DNA of 64,000 bases, from NCBI GenBank assembly GCA_049840435.1, contig JASGKY010000032.1:62001-126000 (forward strand), in the 5' to 3' direction. The first letter of the stretch is position 1, and every line of letters starts with the position of its first letter. Made by a program: the position numbers and the translations under genes. The notes under the pieces were generated by a model, which saw nothing but the letters and a program-made list of their open reading frames with translations, was not told the DNA's origin and made no database searches. Source of the DNA: JADLHS01 sp049840435 (lineage in GTDB: Bacteria > Verrucomicrobiota > Verrucomicrobiia > Limisphaerales > JADLHS01). Positions 46,802 to 54,928 of this stretch are shown here, in pieces.

Positions 46802-47395
46802 CTATTGTGCTTCCTTGAGGCCAACGATTTGGGCCGTCTTCGCGCGCTTATCCACCGCAAGTGCGCGAAATTGCCAAGTTCCGCTAGGTTCGAGCACCTT
46901 CTGATAATCAGTCGCCTTCCCCACCTGACTGCCATCGGCGGCAAAGAGTTCCAGTTCCACTTTCAAACCAAACCGCTGACGCACGGTGACGTTCGTCACT
47001 AGGCCCACCGCATAAACCAACGAACTTCCAGTCCCGGCCTCCAATGTAACAGCGGAAACCCCGAAACCTTGGGCTGCAAATGGATTGGCGGAGGCCGCAG
47101 GCTTCTCCGGCTCAGCTTGCGGCACTGGCAGGCGCTGAGTTTGGATCCGTTTGGCCCGCTTCAAAGCAATATTTGCTGCCACCAAGCCGCCCCCCAGAAT
47201 CAAGATCGCGACGACCGTGAAGACGATCGCTTTCTTAGGCACTGGTGACGGCGACTCCTGCGGAAGCGCGAGCATCAATTCCGTCTGCTGGCCGCAATGC
47301 GGACATTCCGCCGTCGTGCCGGTGTGCTCGGCGTGAAACTCGATCGGCCCGCCGCAATGCTGGCATTCGCCGCGGAGATTTTTGATCTTTAACAT
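46802..47395 (-). CDS. Zinc-ribbon membrane protein of unknown function
   Basis: 197 residues from the minus-strand ATG at 47395; the frame extends to 47536 but the extra part is not protein-like. The N-terminus has two CxxC pairs (GECQHCGGPIEF, TAECPHCGQQTELM), a zinc-ribbon. A single membrane helix follows (AIVFTVVAILILGGGLVAAN), then a Pro-rich linker and a C-terminal beta domain (SLVYAVGLVTNVTVRQRFGL, SGTWQFRALAV) resembling the extracytoplasmic FxLYD type. Zinc-ribbon plus single-helix proteins are common in Verrucomicrobiota and their function is unknown. It diverges from the DUF1501 gene. Confidence 0.7.
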   Translation of the reverse strand: MLKIKNLRGECQHCGGPIEFHAEHTGTTAECPHCGQQTELMLALPQESPSPVPKKAIVFTVVAILILGGGLVAANIALKRAKRIQTQRLPVPQAEPEKPAASANPFAAQGFGVSAVTLEAGTGSSLVYAVGLVTNVTVRQRFGLKVELELFAADGSQVGKATDYQKVLEPSGTWQFRALAVDKRAKTAQIVGLKEAQ

Positions 47396-47513
47396 CTTCG
47401 TGTCAGGCGACAGTTCCTCGGAACATCGGCATCTTTCCGACATGCCCCGATGGATCGCTACCAAAATAATTTGAAACCTCAGTGTCACTGATGGCGTCAA
47501 TTGACTTATTGTT

Positions 47514-48950
47514 ATGCCTATGAACGCCGACGACAAGTTTAAGCAGGAGCACTCCGCGCAACTTTCGGATCACTTCCTCACTCGCCGCCAGTTCTTGAAC
47601 CGCGCCGGGATGGGCTTTGGCGCGCTCGGCCTCGCCGCGCTGTTCGGAGAGGGAATCTTTCTCAATGAAGCCATGGCCAGCGAAGGCACGGCGGATTCGT
47701 TGCTGCCCAAGTCGCCACACTTCCCGGCCAAGGCCAAGCACGTCGTCCACATTTTCGCCCAAGGTGCACCTTCACACATTGACACCTGGGACCCAAAACC
47801 ATCGCTCGCCAAATACGATGGTAAATCCATCCCCGGCTCGGACGGCGTGGCGATGGCCTCGCCGTTCAAGTTCGAGAAGAAGGGCAAATCCGGCATCGAA
47901 GTCAGCGAAGTTTTCCCGAAGCTCGGCGAACTGGTGGATGACCTCTGCGTCGTGCGCTCGTGCTATACGGACATTCCCGCGCACGAAGTCGCCACGGTGT
48001 TCATGAATACTGGTTCGACGCGGCAGGCGCGCCCGAGCCTCGGCTCGTGGGTGCTCTACGGTTTGGGGACGGAAAACCAAAACATGCCCGGCTACGTTTC
48101 GCTGCGCCCGGGTGGCCCACCCGTCGGTGGGAGCGCGAATTGGCAATCCGCTTTTCTCCCCGGCCAATACCAAGGCGTCAGCATCAACACCAAAGTCACC
48201 GCCGTGGATCAGTTGATCGAGAATATCAAGAACCCCTACATCTCGCTCAAGGAACAGCGACGCCAGATGGACCTCGTGCATCAGCTCAATGAGATGCACG
48301 CGCAGAATCTCCAGAAAGACTCGCACCTTGAAGCCCGCCTGCAATCCTACGAGATGGCGTTCCGCATGCAGACCGAAGCCACGGACGCATTCGACATCAG
48401 CAAAGAACCAGCCCTCGTCCGCGAGGCTTACGGCCGCACCTCGCAAGGAAATCAACTTCTCATCGCGCGCCGGCTCATCGAACGCGGCGTGCGGTTCGTG
48501 CAAGTCTGGGCCGGTGGCTGGGATCATCACCAAGACATCGAAGATCGTCTGCCCGAGCGTGCGAAGGAAATCGATCAACCACTCGCCGCCTTCATCGCTG
48601 ATTTAAAGCAACGCGGTTTGTTTGATCAGACACTGGTCGTTTGGGGCGGTGAGTTCGGTCGTAAACCCGTCAAAGATCGCAACGGCAACGACAATCCCGG
48701 TCGCGATCACAACGCCAAGGCATTCACCACGGTTTTCGCCGGCGCCGGCGTGAAAGGCGGAACAGTCTATGGCGCGACGGATGAATTCGGTGCTGCCGCC
48801 GTGAAGGACAAGGTTCACATCCACGACCTGCACGCGACGGTTTTGTCGTTGCTGGGTTTCGACCACACCAAGCTGACGTATCGCTACAACGGACGCGATT
48901 TCCGCCTCACCGACGTGAGCGGCAACGTGGTGAAAGGAATCATGGCATGA
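47514..48950 (+). CDS. DUF1501 (sulfatase-like) protein with Tat signal
   Basis: 478 residues. The N-terminus has a twin-arginine motif LTRRQFLNRAG and a hydrophobic stretch (MGFGALGLAALFGEG), so it is probably exported folded. The DUF1501 body includes VVHIFAQGAPSHIDTWDPKP, VVRSCYTDIPAHE, ERGVRFVQVWAGGWDHH and VVWGGEFGRKP with a following GRDHN. DUF1501 proteins are alkaline-phosphatase-superfamily relatives, abundant in Planctomycetes and Verrucomicrobia and often paired with DUF1549/DUF1553 cytochromes; the function is not established. The stop overlaps the ATG of the next gene (ATGA), so translation is coupled. The start could be ATG 47514 or 47520. Confidence 0.9.
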   Translation: MPMNADDKFKQEHSAQLSDHFLTRRQFLNRAGMGFGALGLAALFGEGIFLNEAMASEGTADSLLPKSPHFPAKAKHVVHIFAQGAPSHIDTWDPKPSLAKYDGKSIPGSDGVAMASPFKFEKKGKSGIEVSEVFPKLGELVDDLCVVRSCYTDIPAHEVATVFMNTGSTRQARPSLGSWVLYGLGTENQNMPGYVSLRPGGPPVGGSANWQSAFLPGQYQGVSINTKVTAVDQLIENIKNPYISLKEQRRQMDLVHQLNEMHAQNLQKDSHLEARLQSYEMAFRMQTEATDAFDISKEPALVREAYGRTSQGNQLLIARRLIERGVRFVQVWAGGWDHHQDIEDRLPERAKEIDQPLAAFIADLKQRGLFDQTLVVWGGEFGRKPVKDRNGNDNPGRDHNAKAFTTVFAGAGVKGGTVYGATDEFGAAAVKDKVHIHDLHATVLSLLGFDHTKLTYRYNGRDFRLTDVSGNVVKGIMA

Positions 48951-51571
48951 ACCCGGAATTTCGAGACACCAAATCCGAAATCCGAAGTCCTGCCCGCCGA
49001 GCCATCACCTTCGAGTCGCGCCCCGACACGACTCATAGCACCACGCCGGCAAGCAACGCCATGAAGAGTCCACCCGCGCGCTTCATCATCCGTAGTTCCG
49101 TAGCCCTTCAGCATTACATCCGGCATGGAGCGCGATTGGGCATAGGTATTTTATGGTTGAGCGTGCTGGCTATGTCGCTGTCGCCCAGCCTCGCCGCCGA
49201 GCCAACGCGCGACCAAGTGGAGTTCTTCGAAAACAAAATCCGCCCTGTGCTCTCGCAGAATTGCTACAAGTGTCACAGCGTTAATTCCGAGAAGGTCAAA
49301 GGTGGACTGTTGCTCGATTCACGGGAAGCAACCATGCGCGGCGGCGACAACGGTCCAGCCGTAGTGCCCGGCGATATTGAAAAAAGTCTGCTCATCAAAG
49401 CGGTCCGCTATACCGATGCGGATTTGCAGATGCCGCCCAAGAAGCAGTTGAGCGATGAGCAGGTCGCAGACTTAGAGAGCTGGGTGAAGATGGGCGCGCC
49501 TGATCCGCGGTCGGCGACGACTGCGCAAAAGGAGTGGAAGGATTCGAGCAAAAACTGGTGGGCCTGGCAGCCACTGACGAAACCCGCTGTGCCGGAAACG
49601 AAGGACAAGGCTTGGGCGCAAACTCCTGTCGACAATTTCATCCTCGCAAAGCTGGACGCCAAGGGGCTTTCCCCGAATCCCATAGCCGACAAGCGCACAT
49701 TGATTCGCCGCGCTTCGTTCGATTTGATCGGCTTGCCACCAACGCCCGAAGAAGTTGAAGCGTTCATTAAAGACGAATCGCCGGATGCTTTCGCCAAAGT
49801 CGTGGATCGTCTGCTCGCTTCGCCGCATTACGGCGAGCGTTGGGGACGCCATTGGCTCGACGTTGCGCGTTACAGCGACACGAAGGGCATGGTGCGGCGG
49901 CAACGCGAAGACCCGCGCAGCCCCTACGCGTGGACGTACCGCGATTACGTCATCAAGAGCTTCAACGACGACAAGCCTTACAACATCTTCATCATCGAGC
50001 AACTCGCGGCAGACAAATTGCCGGCGACGAAATCCAACCCGACCAACCTCACCGCGCTTGGCTTTCTCACCGTTGGCGAACGTTTCATGGGCATGCAACA
50101 AGACGTGCTCAACGACCGCATTGACGTGGTGACGAAAGGGTTTCTCGGCCTGACGGTTTCCTGCGCGCGTTGCCACGACCACAAGTTCGATCCGATTCCG
50201 ACCAAGGATTACTATTCGCTCCACGGTATCTTTGCGAGCACGGTCGAGCCATCGGTTGAAACCGTGATTCAAAAACTGCCGAACACGGACGATTACAAGG
50301 ATTATTACAAACAGCGCACCGAACTCGAAGCCAAGCACGACCAGATTGAAACCAAGTTCCAAGCCGCACGCCGCGATCGCGACCGCGACCAGATCCGCAT
50401 CCTGCAACGCGAGCAACGCGAGAACGCCAGTCAGGTGGCAAAGCTGGAAATGACGCATCCCGGCGCCGTCGTCCGCGCGATGACCGTGCAAGATGCCGGG
50501 CGCCCGCGCAATTCCCCAGTGTTCATCCGGGGTGAAGCGGAGAACAAAGGCGAGATCGCACCACGACGTTTTCTAGAAGTCATCGCTGGTGCGACACGCC
50601 AGCCTTTCACCAACGGCAGCGGGCGGCTCGAACTCGCACACGCCATCGTGAACAAGAGCAATCCGCTCACGCCGCGCGTGATGATCAATCGCATCTGGCA
50701 ACACCACTTCGGCGCGGGCTTCGTGCCGACGCCGGACGACTTCGGCACGATGTCCGAACCTCCGAGCCATCCCGAACTGCTGGATTATCTGGCCAGCGAG
50801 TTTCAGAGAGATTGGAGCATCAAAAAGATTCACCGCCTTATCATGCTTTCGTCTGTGTATCAGCAGACCACGACGGACAATCCGCGCTATGCACAGATTG
50901 ATCCTTACAACCGCCTGCTGTGGCGCGCGAACATCCAGCGCCTTGAGTTTGAATCATTGCGCGACACGCTGCTGGCCATCGGTGACTCCCTGGATCGCAC
51001 GCTTTACGGCCGGCCGATCGATCTGGAACGCAATCCTGAATCCACACGCCGCACGGTTTACGGCGTGGTGGACCGCCAGGATTTGCTGGATGCATTCGTG
51101 AACTTTGATTTTGCCAATCCCGACATGGTGAACGGCATCCGCCACGAAACCAGCGTGCCGCAACAGGCGTTGTTCCTGATGAACAGCCCGGTCGTCATCG
51201 AGCAGGCCAAAAAACTGGTGGCGGAGGATAAATTCCTCAGTTGCACCAACAGCGAGGACAAGATCGAGTTTCTCTACGGGCGCATCTATCAACGCCAGCC
51301 GAGGTCGGAGGAAGTTCAACTAGGCTTGGATTTCATCGCGCAAACTCCGCTGGCTGATCCAAGCACAGATAAGAAAGCAACAACAGTTGCCGCTAATCGT
51401 CCAAAATCACCGCAGGAACGCCGACAGGAACTTCAGCAAGAGCGTCGGGCCGAACGCTTGGGCCAGAATCGCCCGAACAATGCCCAACAGAAGAAACGCG
51501 CCCCGCTCACCGCCTGGCAGGAATACGCTCACGCGCTTTTGCAGGCGAATGAGTTTTCGTTTGTGAATTGA
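48947..51571 (+). CDS. Planctomycete-type cytochrome c / DUF1549 / DUF1553 protein
   Basis: 874 residues from ATG 48947; an internal ATG at 49061 gives a shorter leader before the signal helix (LGIGILWLSVLAMSLSPSLA). The cytochrome domain has heme motif CYKCH (106-110), followed by KGGLLLDSREATMRGG and MPPKKQLSDEQ. DUF1549 follows (PVDNFILAKLDAKGLSPNP, RRASFDLIGLPPTPEE, YGERWGRHWLDVARYSD), then DUF1553 (LELAHAIVNKSNPLTPRVMI, NRIWQHHFGAGFVPTPDDFG). These large secreted proteins occur with DUF1501 partners, possibly in polysaccharide handling at the cell surface. The C-terminal part is Gln/Arg-rich. The stop codon lies 4 nt from the 3' end of the convergent RNase P RNA gene. Confidence 0.9.
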   Translation: MNPEFRDTKSEIRSPARRAITFESRPDTTHSTTPASNAMKSPPARFIIRSSVALQHYIRHGARLGIGILWLSVLAMSLSPSLAAEPTRDQVEFFENKIRPVLSQNCYKCHSVNSEKVKGGLLLDSREATMRGGDNGPAVVPGDIEKSLLIKAVRYTDADLQMPPKKQLSDEQVADLESWVKMGAPDPRSATTAQKEWKDSSKNWWAWQPLTKPAVPETKDKAWAQTPVDNFILAKLDAKGLSPNPIADKRTLIRRASFDLIGLPPTPEEVEAFIKDESPDAFAKVVDRLLASPHYGERWGRHWLDVARYSDTKGMVRRQREDPRSPYAWTYRDYVIKSFNDDKPYNIFIIEQLAADKLPATKSNPTNLTALGFLTVGERFMGMQQDVLNDRIDVVTKGFLGLTVSCARCHDHKFDPIPTKDYYSLHGIFASTVEPSVETVIQKLPNTDDYKDYYKQRTELEAKHDQIETKFQAARRDRDRDQIRILQREQRENASQVAKLEMTHPGAVVRAMTVQDAGRPRNSPVFIRGEAENKGEIAPRRFLEVIAGATRQPFTNGSGRLELAHAIVNKSNPLTPRVMINRIWQHHFGAGFVPTPDDFGTMSEPPSHPELLDYLASEFQRDWSIKKIHRLIMLSSVYQQTTTDNPRYAQIDPYNRLLWRANIQRLEFESLRDTLLAIGDSLDRTLYGRPIDLERNPESTRRTVYGVVDRQDLLDAFVNFDFANPDMVNGIRHETSVPQQALFLMNSPVVIEQAKKLVAEDKFLSCTNSEDKIEFLYGRIYQRQPRSEEVQLGLDFIAQTPLADPSTDKKATTVAANRPKSPQERRQELQQERRAERLGQNRPNNAQQKKRAPLTAWQEYAHALLQANEFSFVN

Positions 51572-51575
51572 AGTT

Positions 51576-52018
51576 GGTTCTGGAAGAGCTGTAAGCCGAT
51601 TTCTGTCTGCGTTCTTGCGAACGGAGAGAATCATTTGTCTCAGCAGCCGATACCCGAAACCTGTCCGCTTTCGCGGAACGCGGAACGAGCCGCTCCTCGG
51701 TTTCCTATTTGGCCTTGCACCCGATGGGGTTTTCCATGCCGCGTCGCTTGCGCTTCGCGCGGTGGGCTCTTACCCCACCTTTTCACCCTTACCACTGTAG
51801 CGGCGGTCTATGACCGTCGCAGATTTTCCGGCGCTCATAGAGCGCCGCTACAATGGCGGTATCTTCTCTGTGGCACTGTCCGTCGGGACGACTCGCGCCG
51901 TCACCGCCCGCGTGTATCTCAGCCCAACAAGCCTGAGTTACGCGGCATCGTGCTCTGCGGTGTTCGGACTTTCCTCCCGCGACTTGCGCCGCGAGCGATT
52001 CTCCGCTCTTCCAGAACC
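51576..52018 (-). ncRNA. rnpB: RNase P RNA, with a palindromic repeat in the P12 position
   Basis: Minus strand, about 443 nt. The ends pair perfectly over 14 bp (GGTTCTGGAAGAGC with GCTCTTCCAGAACC), forming P1. The universally conserved blocks are all present on the minus strand: GGGAGGAAAGTCCGAAC (P4 5' side), GGTAAGGGTGAAAAGG, GGTAAGAGCCCACCG, GGCATGGAAAACCCC, GTGCAAGGCCAAATAGG, and near the 3' end ACAGAAATCGGCTTACAG. Between ATACCGCC and GGTAAGGG, where helix P12 normally sits, lies a complete copy of the dispersed palindrome. RNase P RNA is the catalytic RNA that matures tRNA 5' ends. It has its own promoter at 52025-52053. The 3' end abuts the DUF1553 gene with no room for a classical terminator. 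Confidence 0.96.
51796..51852. repeat. Palindromic dispersed repeat, copy B (inside rnpB)
   Basis: A 57-bp element sharing outer arms TGTAGCGGCG and CGCCGCTACA and most of the inner arms (GCGGTC-TAT-GACCG, GGCGCTC-ATAG-AGCGCC) with copy A at 18171-18232; the spacer between inner hairpins is shorter and different. It occupies the P12 segment of the RNase P RNA and would fold into an extended branched hairpin in place of P12. Confidence 0.88.
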
Positions 52019-52024
52019 GCAACC

Positions 52025-52053
52025 ATATTACGCGAACCGCACCTTCCCCACAA
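52025..52053 (-). promoter_or_regulatory. Probable rnpB promoter
   Basis: On the minus strand, TTGTGG (52048-52053) and TAATAT (52025-52030) are separated by 17 nt, with the -10 ending 6 nt before the first paired base of P1 at 52018. This is a good sigma-70-type promoter in exactly the right place for the RNA 5' end. Confidence 0.75.
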
Positions 52054-52194
52054 GCCGGGGTTCGGCATGGCGAGGTTTTGGATAGTGGGTGATGTGAATC
52101 AATCCATGCTACACCACACAAACGAGCAACCTGCATTTTCATGCCACGAAACTTTCCTCGCCTCGCCCGTAGCAAGCTTGTTAGCGTCAGGTCC

Positions 52195-53301
52195 ATGCAA
52201 GAAGCCGAGCCGTTGCAACAGGTGCGTCGCAGCTACATCCGTCAGCGCGGAAAAACGCTTTCTTACTTCGGCGGCTGCGATTATTTCCGGCTAGCGAGTC
52301 ATCCCAAAGTCCTAAAAGCGGTCAGCGAAGGGATGAAGCGCTACGGCCTAAATGTTGCCGCCTCCCGGATCACGACGGGCAATCATAAGGTCTATGTTCG
52401 ATTAGAAAAGGAACTCGCAAAATTTTTTGGTACTGAAACAGCGGTGCTCGCGAATTCCGGCTACGTCACCAACCTAATGGTTGCGCAAGCGCTCGCCGGA
52501 CAATTTTCTCACGCCTTGATTGATGAACGCGCTCATGTGGCATTGAAAGACGCTGTGGATACGCTGAGCTGCCCGGTGTTGCGATTCAAACATCGGGACG
52601 TCGCTGATTTCGCTGCCCAGCTCAAGCGTTGCGGCAAACAAGCACGCCCCGTGGTTTTGACAGATGGTCTTTTCGCACACAATGGGTCAATCGCTCCGCT
52701 CGCGGCTTACCTCAAACTACTGCCGCGCGATGGCTTGATCGTCGTGGACGATGCGCACGGGGCAGGAACAGTCGGCAAGCGAGGACGCGGTTCGGTGGAA
52801 TTGGAAGGCGTGAATCGCAATCAAATCGTACAAAACATCACGCTGAGCAAATCGTTTGGCGTTTATGGCGGTGCGATTTTGTGTTCGAAGGTGGTCCGGC
52901 AAAGATTGACTCAGAAGAGCCATTTTTTTGTCGGCAGCACGCCACTGCCGTTGCCATTGGCTTACGCAGCAACTGAATCAGTTCGCTTGTTAAAAAAAGA
53001 AGCAAGATTTCGGGCCAAACTGATTGCAAATGCTGAACACATCAAGGCTGCGTTACAAAAAACAGGATTTGCACTGGAGCGCTTTCCTGGCCCGATTGTG
53101 CCGGTTCAACTCAAAACTGTCGAAGCAAACCAGAAGCTTCGTAATGCGCTTTTGCAGGCCAAGATTTTGCCGCCATTTCTAACTTATCCTGGTTCTCCAG
53201 CTGGTGGATATTTTCGCTTTGTGATTTCGAGCGAACACACCAAGGAACAGCTTGAAGCGCTCGCCCGAACCCTTATTCCTTTTGCCAAGGCCGCGACTTA
53301 A
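52195..53301 (+). CDS. Pyridoxal-phosphate alpha-oxoamine synthase family enzyme (BioF/KBL-like)
   Basis: 368 residues from ATG 52195, preferred because AGG lies just upstream; an ATG at 52141 is also in frame. Family blocks: YFGGCDYFRLASHPKVLKAV, RITTGNHKVYVRLEKELAKF, VVLTDGLFAHNGSIAPL, IVVDDAHGAGTVGKRGRG and the PLP-lysine site NITLSKSFGVYGGAI. These enzymes join an acyl-CoA with an amino acid (BioF makes 8-amino-7-oxononanoate, KBL acts in threonine breakdown, SPT in sphingolipids). No biotin gene is nearby, so the specific reaction is open. It converges with bcp, with a 4-nt overlap of the ends. Confidence 0.85.
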   Translation: MQEAEPLQQVRRSYIRQRGKTLSYFGGCDYFRLASHPKVLKAVSEGMKRYGLNVAASRITTGNHKVYVRLEKELAKFFGTETAVLANSGYVTNLMVAQALAGQFSHALIDERAHVALKDAVDTLSCPVLRFKHRDVADFAAQLKRCGKQARPVVLTDGLFAHNGSIAPLAAYLKLLPRDGLIVVDDAHGAGTVGKRGRGSVELEGVNRNQIVQNITLSKSFGVYGGAILCSKVVRQRLTQKSHFFVGSTPLPLPLAYAATESVRLLKKEARFRAKLIANAEHIKAALQKTGFALERFPGPIVPVQLKTVEANQKLRNALLQAKILPPFLTYPGSPAGGYFRFVISSEHTKEQLEALARTLIPFAKAAT

Positions 53302-53786
53302 AGTGCAGCAAGCACTTCATCCGCGTGATCTTCTGGCTTTACCTTCGGCCAGATTTTTTTGATTTTGCCGTCCGCCCCAATCAAGAAAGTCACGCGATGC
53401 ACCCCCAAGTATTTCCGCCCCATGAAGGTCTTTTGCCCCCAGACTCCATAAGCTGTAACAATCTTCTTGTCCACATCAGCAAGCAGTGTGAAAGGGAGTT
53501 TGTATTTTTCCACGAACTTGTCGTGGGCTTTTACTGGATCAACACTGACCCCCAACACGACCGCATCCTTTTTCTTGAAGGCTGCAAACCGATCGCGAAA
53601 AGCACAAGCCTCCTTGGTGCACCCAGGTGTATCATCCTTGGGGTAGAAATAGAGGATGACGTTTTTGCCTTGGTAGTCGGCAAGTTTGACGATTCGCCCG
53701 CCATTCGTTTCGGCAGAAAAGTCTGGGGCTTTTTCTCCTTCTTGCAGTTCTAATCTTAGTTCAGCAGCCACCCGGCAAGACTGCAC
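53298..53786 (-). CDS. bcp: Thioredoxin-dependent peroxiredoxin, Bcp/PrxQ type
   Basis: 162 residues with a likely GTG start at 53786; no ATG is available and GTG 53772 is an alternative. The core is GEKAPDFSAETNGG, VILYFYPKDDTPGCTKEACA with the peroxidatic Cys in the TPGCT motif and a second Cys five residues later (the PrxQ pattern), FVEKYKLPFTLLADVDKKI and a C-terminal VTFLIGADGKI. It reduces hydroperoxides in the cytoplasm at the expense of thioredoxin. The only oddity is the N-terminal 14 residues, which are longer than usual. Confidence 0.92.
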   Translation of the reverse strand: MQSCRVAAELRLELQEGEKAPDFSAETNGGRIVKLADYQGKNVILYFYPKDDTPGCTKEACAFRDRFAAFKKKDAVVLGVSVDPVKAHDKFVEKYKLPFTLLADVDKKIVTAYGVWGQKTFMGRKYLGVHRVTFLIGADGKIKKIWPKVKPEDHADEVLAAL

Positions 53787-53970
53787 TGGATCTTCAAGCT
53801 TGGCAAAGCATCAAACTGGTTCAAATTACTTCTTATCCGCTTATTTGCGGACGCCAAAACTATAAAATTCGGTAAGATCCCCAAAAAGCCTTTGACTTGC
53901 GCGCCTTTGCCCGTTACCAGAATAGCAGAATATACCCAACCACACGCCAGATACTTTAGGAATCGCAACT

Positions 53971-54708
53971 ATGGGCACCTTGTTACCTGAAAAAATATAT
54001 CATCACCTCCGCACCAAACTACTGGCAGGGGAATTTCCTCCGGGTACCCGACTGGACTACAAGAAAATTAGCGTCGAAATGGGTGTCAGCACCACCCCCG
54101 TCCGCGAGGCCATGGGAAAACTTGGCAGCGAGGGATTGGTAGAGTTGGTCCCGAGAGCCGGCGCCATCGTTCGCAAGCTGGGCGCTCAAGAAGCCATTCA
54201 ACTTTATGGTGTCCGAGAGGCCATCGAAACCTACGCAGCAACCAAAGCAGCAGAGAAAATCTCGGACGCTCGCTTGCAACAGCTGGAAGGCTTGTTGAAC
54301 AAGATGCGCGGGTTGATTACCAAATCATTCACCACCACCAATAGCATCATGACCGGTGAAAACCTTTCTGATTTCCTCCAGTCAGATCTCGCTTTTCACA
54401 TGACCATTATCGAAGCCGCAGGAAATCCACGCCTGACCAAACTGGCGGGCGACAGCCACATTCACTCACGCATCTTTGGCGTGGAACGCTTCGGCCACAA
54501 TCAGGAGTTGATGGAGGAAGCTGATCAAATTCATCGCTCCATTTTCAGCGCGCTGAAACAGCGCAATGCAGCCCAAGCCAGCCAGCTAATAGCTGAACAT
54601 ATCCAACGCAGCTTGGAACTTACCTTGTCCCACATTGACGATTCTCCCCAAGAAACTTGGTGGCATTCAAAATCGGCAAATAAACCGCAAAAGCAGTTTG
54701 TTGCCTGA
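53971..54708 (+). CDS. GntR-family transcriptional regulator, FadR/FCD subfamily
   Basis: 245 residues from ATG 53971. The winged helix is KIYHHLRTKLLAGEFPPGTR, KISVEMGVSTTPVREAMGKL, EGLVELVPRAGAIVRKL. The C-terminal FCD ligand-binding domain includes YGVREAIETYAATKAAE, DLAFHMTIIEAAGNPRL and EADQIHRSIFSALKQRNAAQ with the His residues that usually bind a metal. FCD regulators often respond to organic acids such as gluconate, uronates or pyruvate. Its position ahead of the pseudopilin/pectate-lyase genes suggests it may control plant-polysaccharide use. An inverted repeat just downstream (54755-54780) could be its operator. Confidence 0.9.
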   Translation: MGTLLPEKIYHHLRTKLLAGEFPPGTRLDYKKISVEMGVSTTPVREAMGKLGSEGLVELVPRAGAIVRKLGAQEAIQLYGVREAIETYAATKAAEKISDARLQQLEGLLNKMRGLITKSFTTTNSIMTGENLSDFLQSDLAFHMTIIEAAGNPRLTKLAGDSHIHSRIFGVERFGHNQELMEEADQIHRSIFSALKQRNAAQASQLIAEHIQRSLELTLSHIDDSPQETWWHSKSANKPQKQFVA

Positions 54709-54754
54709 TTCCAAGGAAGGTTTGCAACCACCGAACCGATTCGGAAAAAGAATT

Positions 54755-54780
54755 TGATAATCGCAACAATTCGATTATCA
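54755..54780. promoter_or_regulatory. Perfect inverted repeat, possible operator
   Basis: TGATAATCG (54755-54763) and CGATTATCA (54772-54780) are perfect inverted arms around the 8-nt spacer CAACAATT. No T-run follows, so a terminator is unlikely. It sits in the 220-nt gap between the GntR gene and the pseudopilin gene, where a GntR operator or another dimeric-regulator site would be placed. The rest of this gap is AT-rich and holds no gene. Confidence 0.4.
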
Positions 54781-54928
54781 GTTACTAAGAATTACCCGAA
54801 CAAATGAGCAGCGATTTCCTGCTTAAAATAATGCTTGAAGTTAGAATATATTCGTTTATACACAAAAGCAACAAGCCATAACAGCAAGCGCTCAACGCCT
54901 TTGTCGTCTTTACAACATTACCAACCCA

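Noticed and set aside
51635..52294. A 219-codon plus-strand frame and other frames of 60-135 codons over 51600-52290
   Set aside because: They lie over the RNase P RNA gene and consist of antisense or sense translations of its conserved blocks and of the palindromic repeat. This is a well-known source of spurious proteins.
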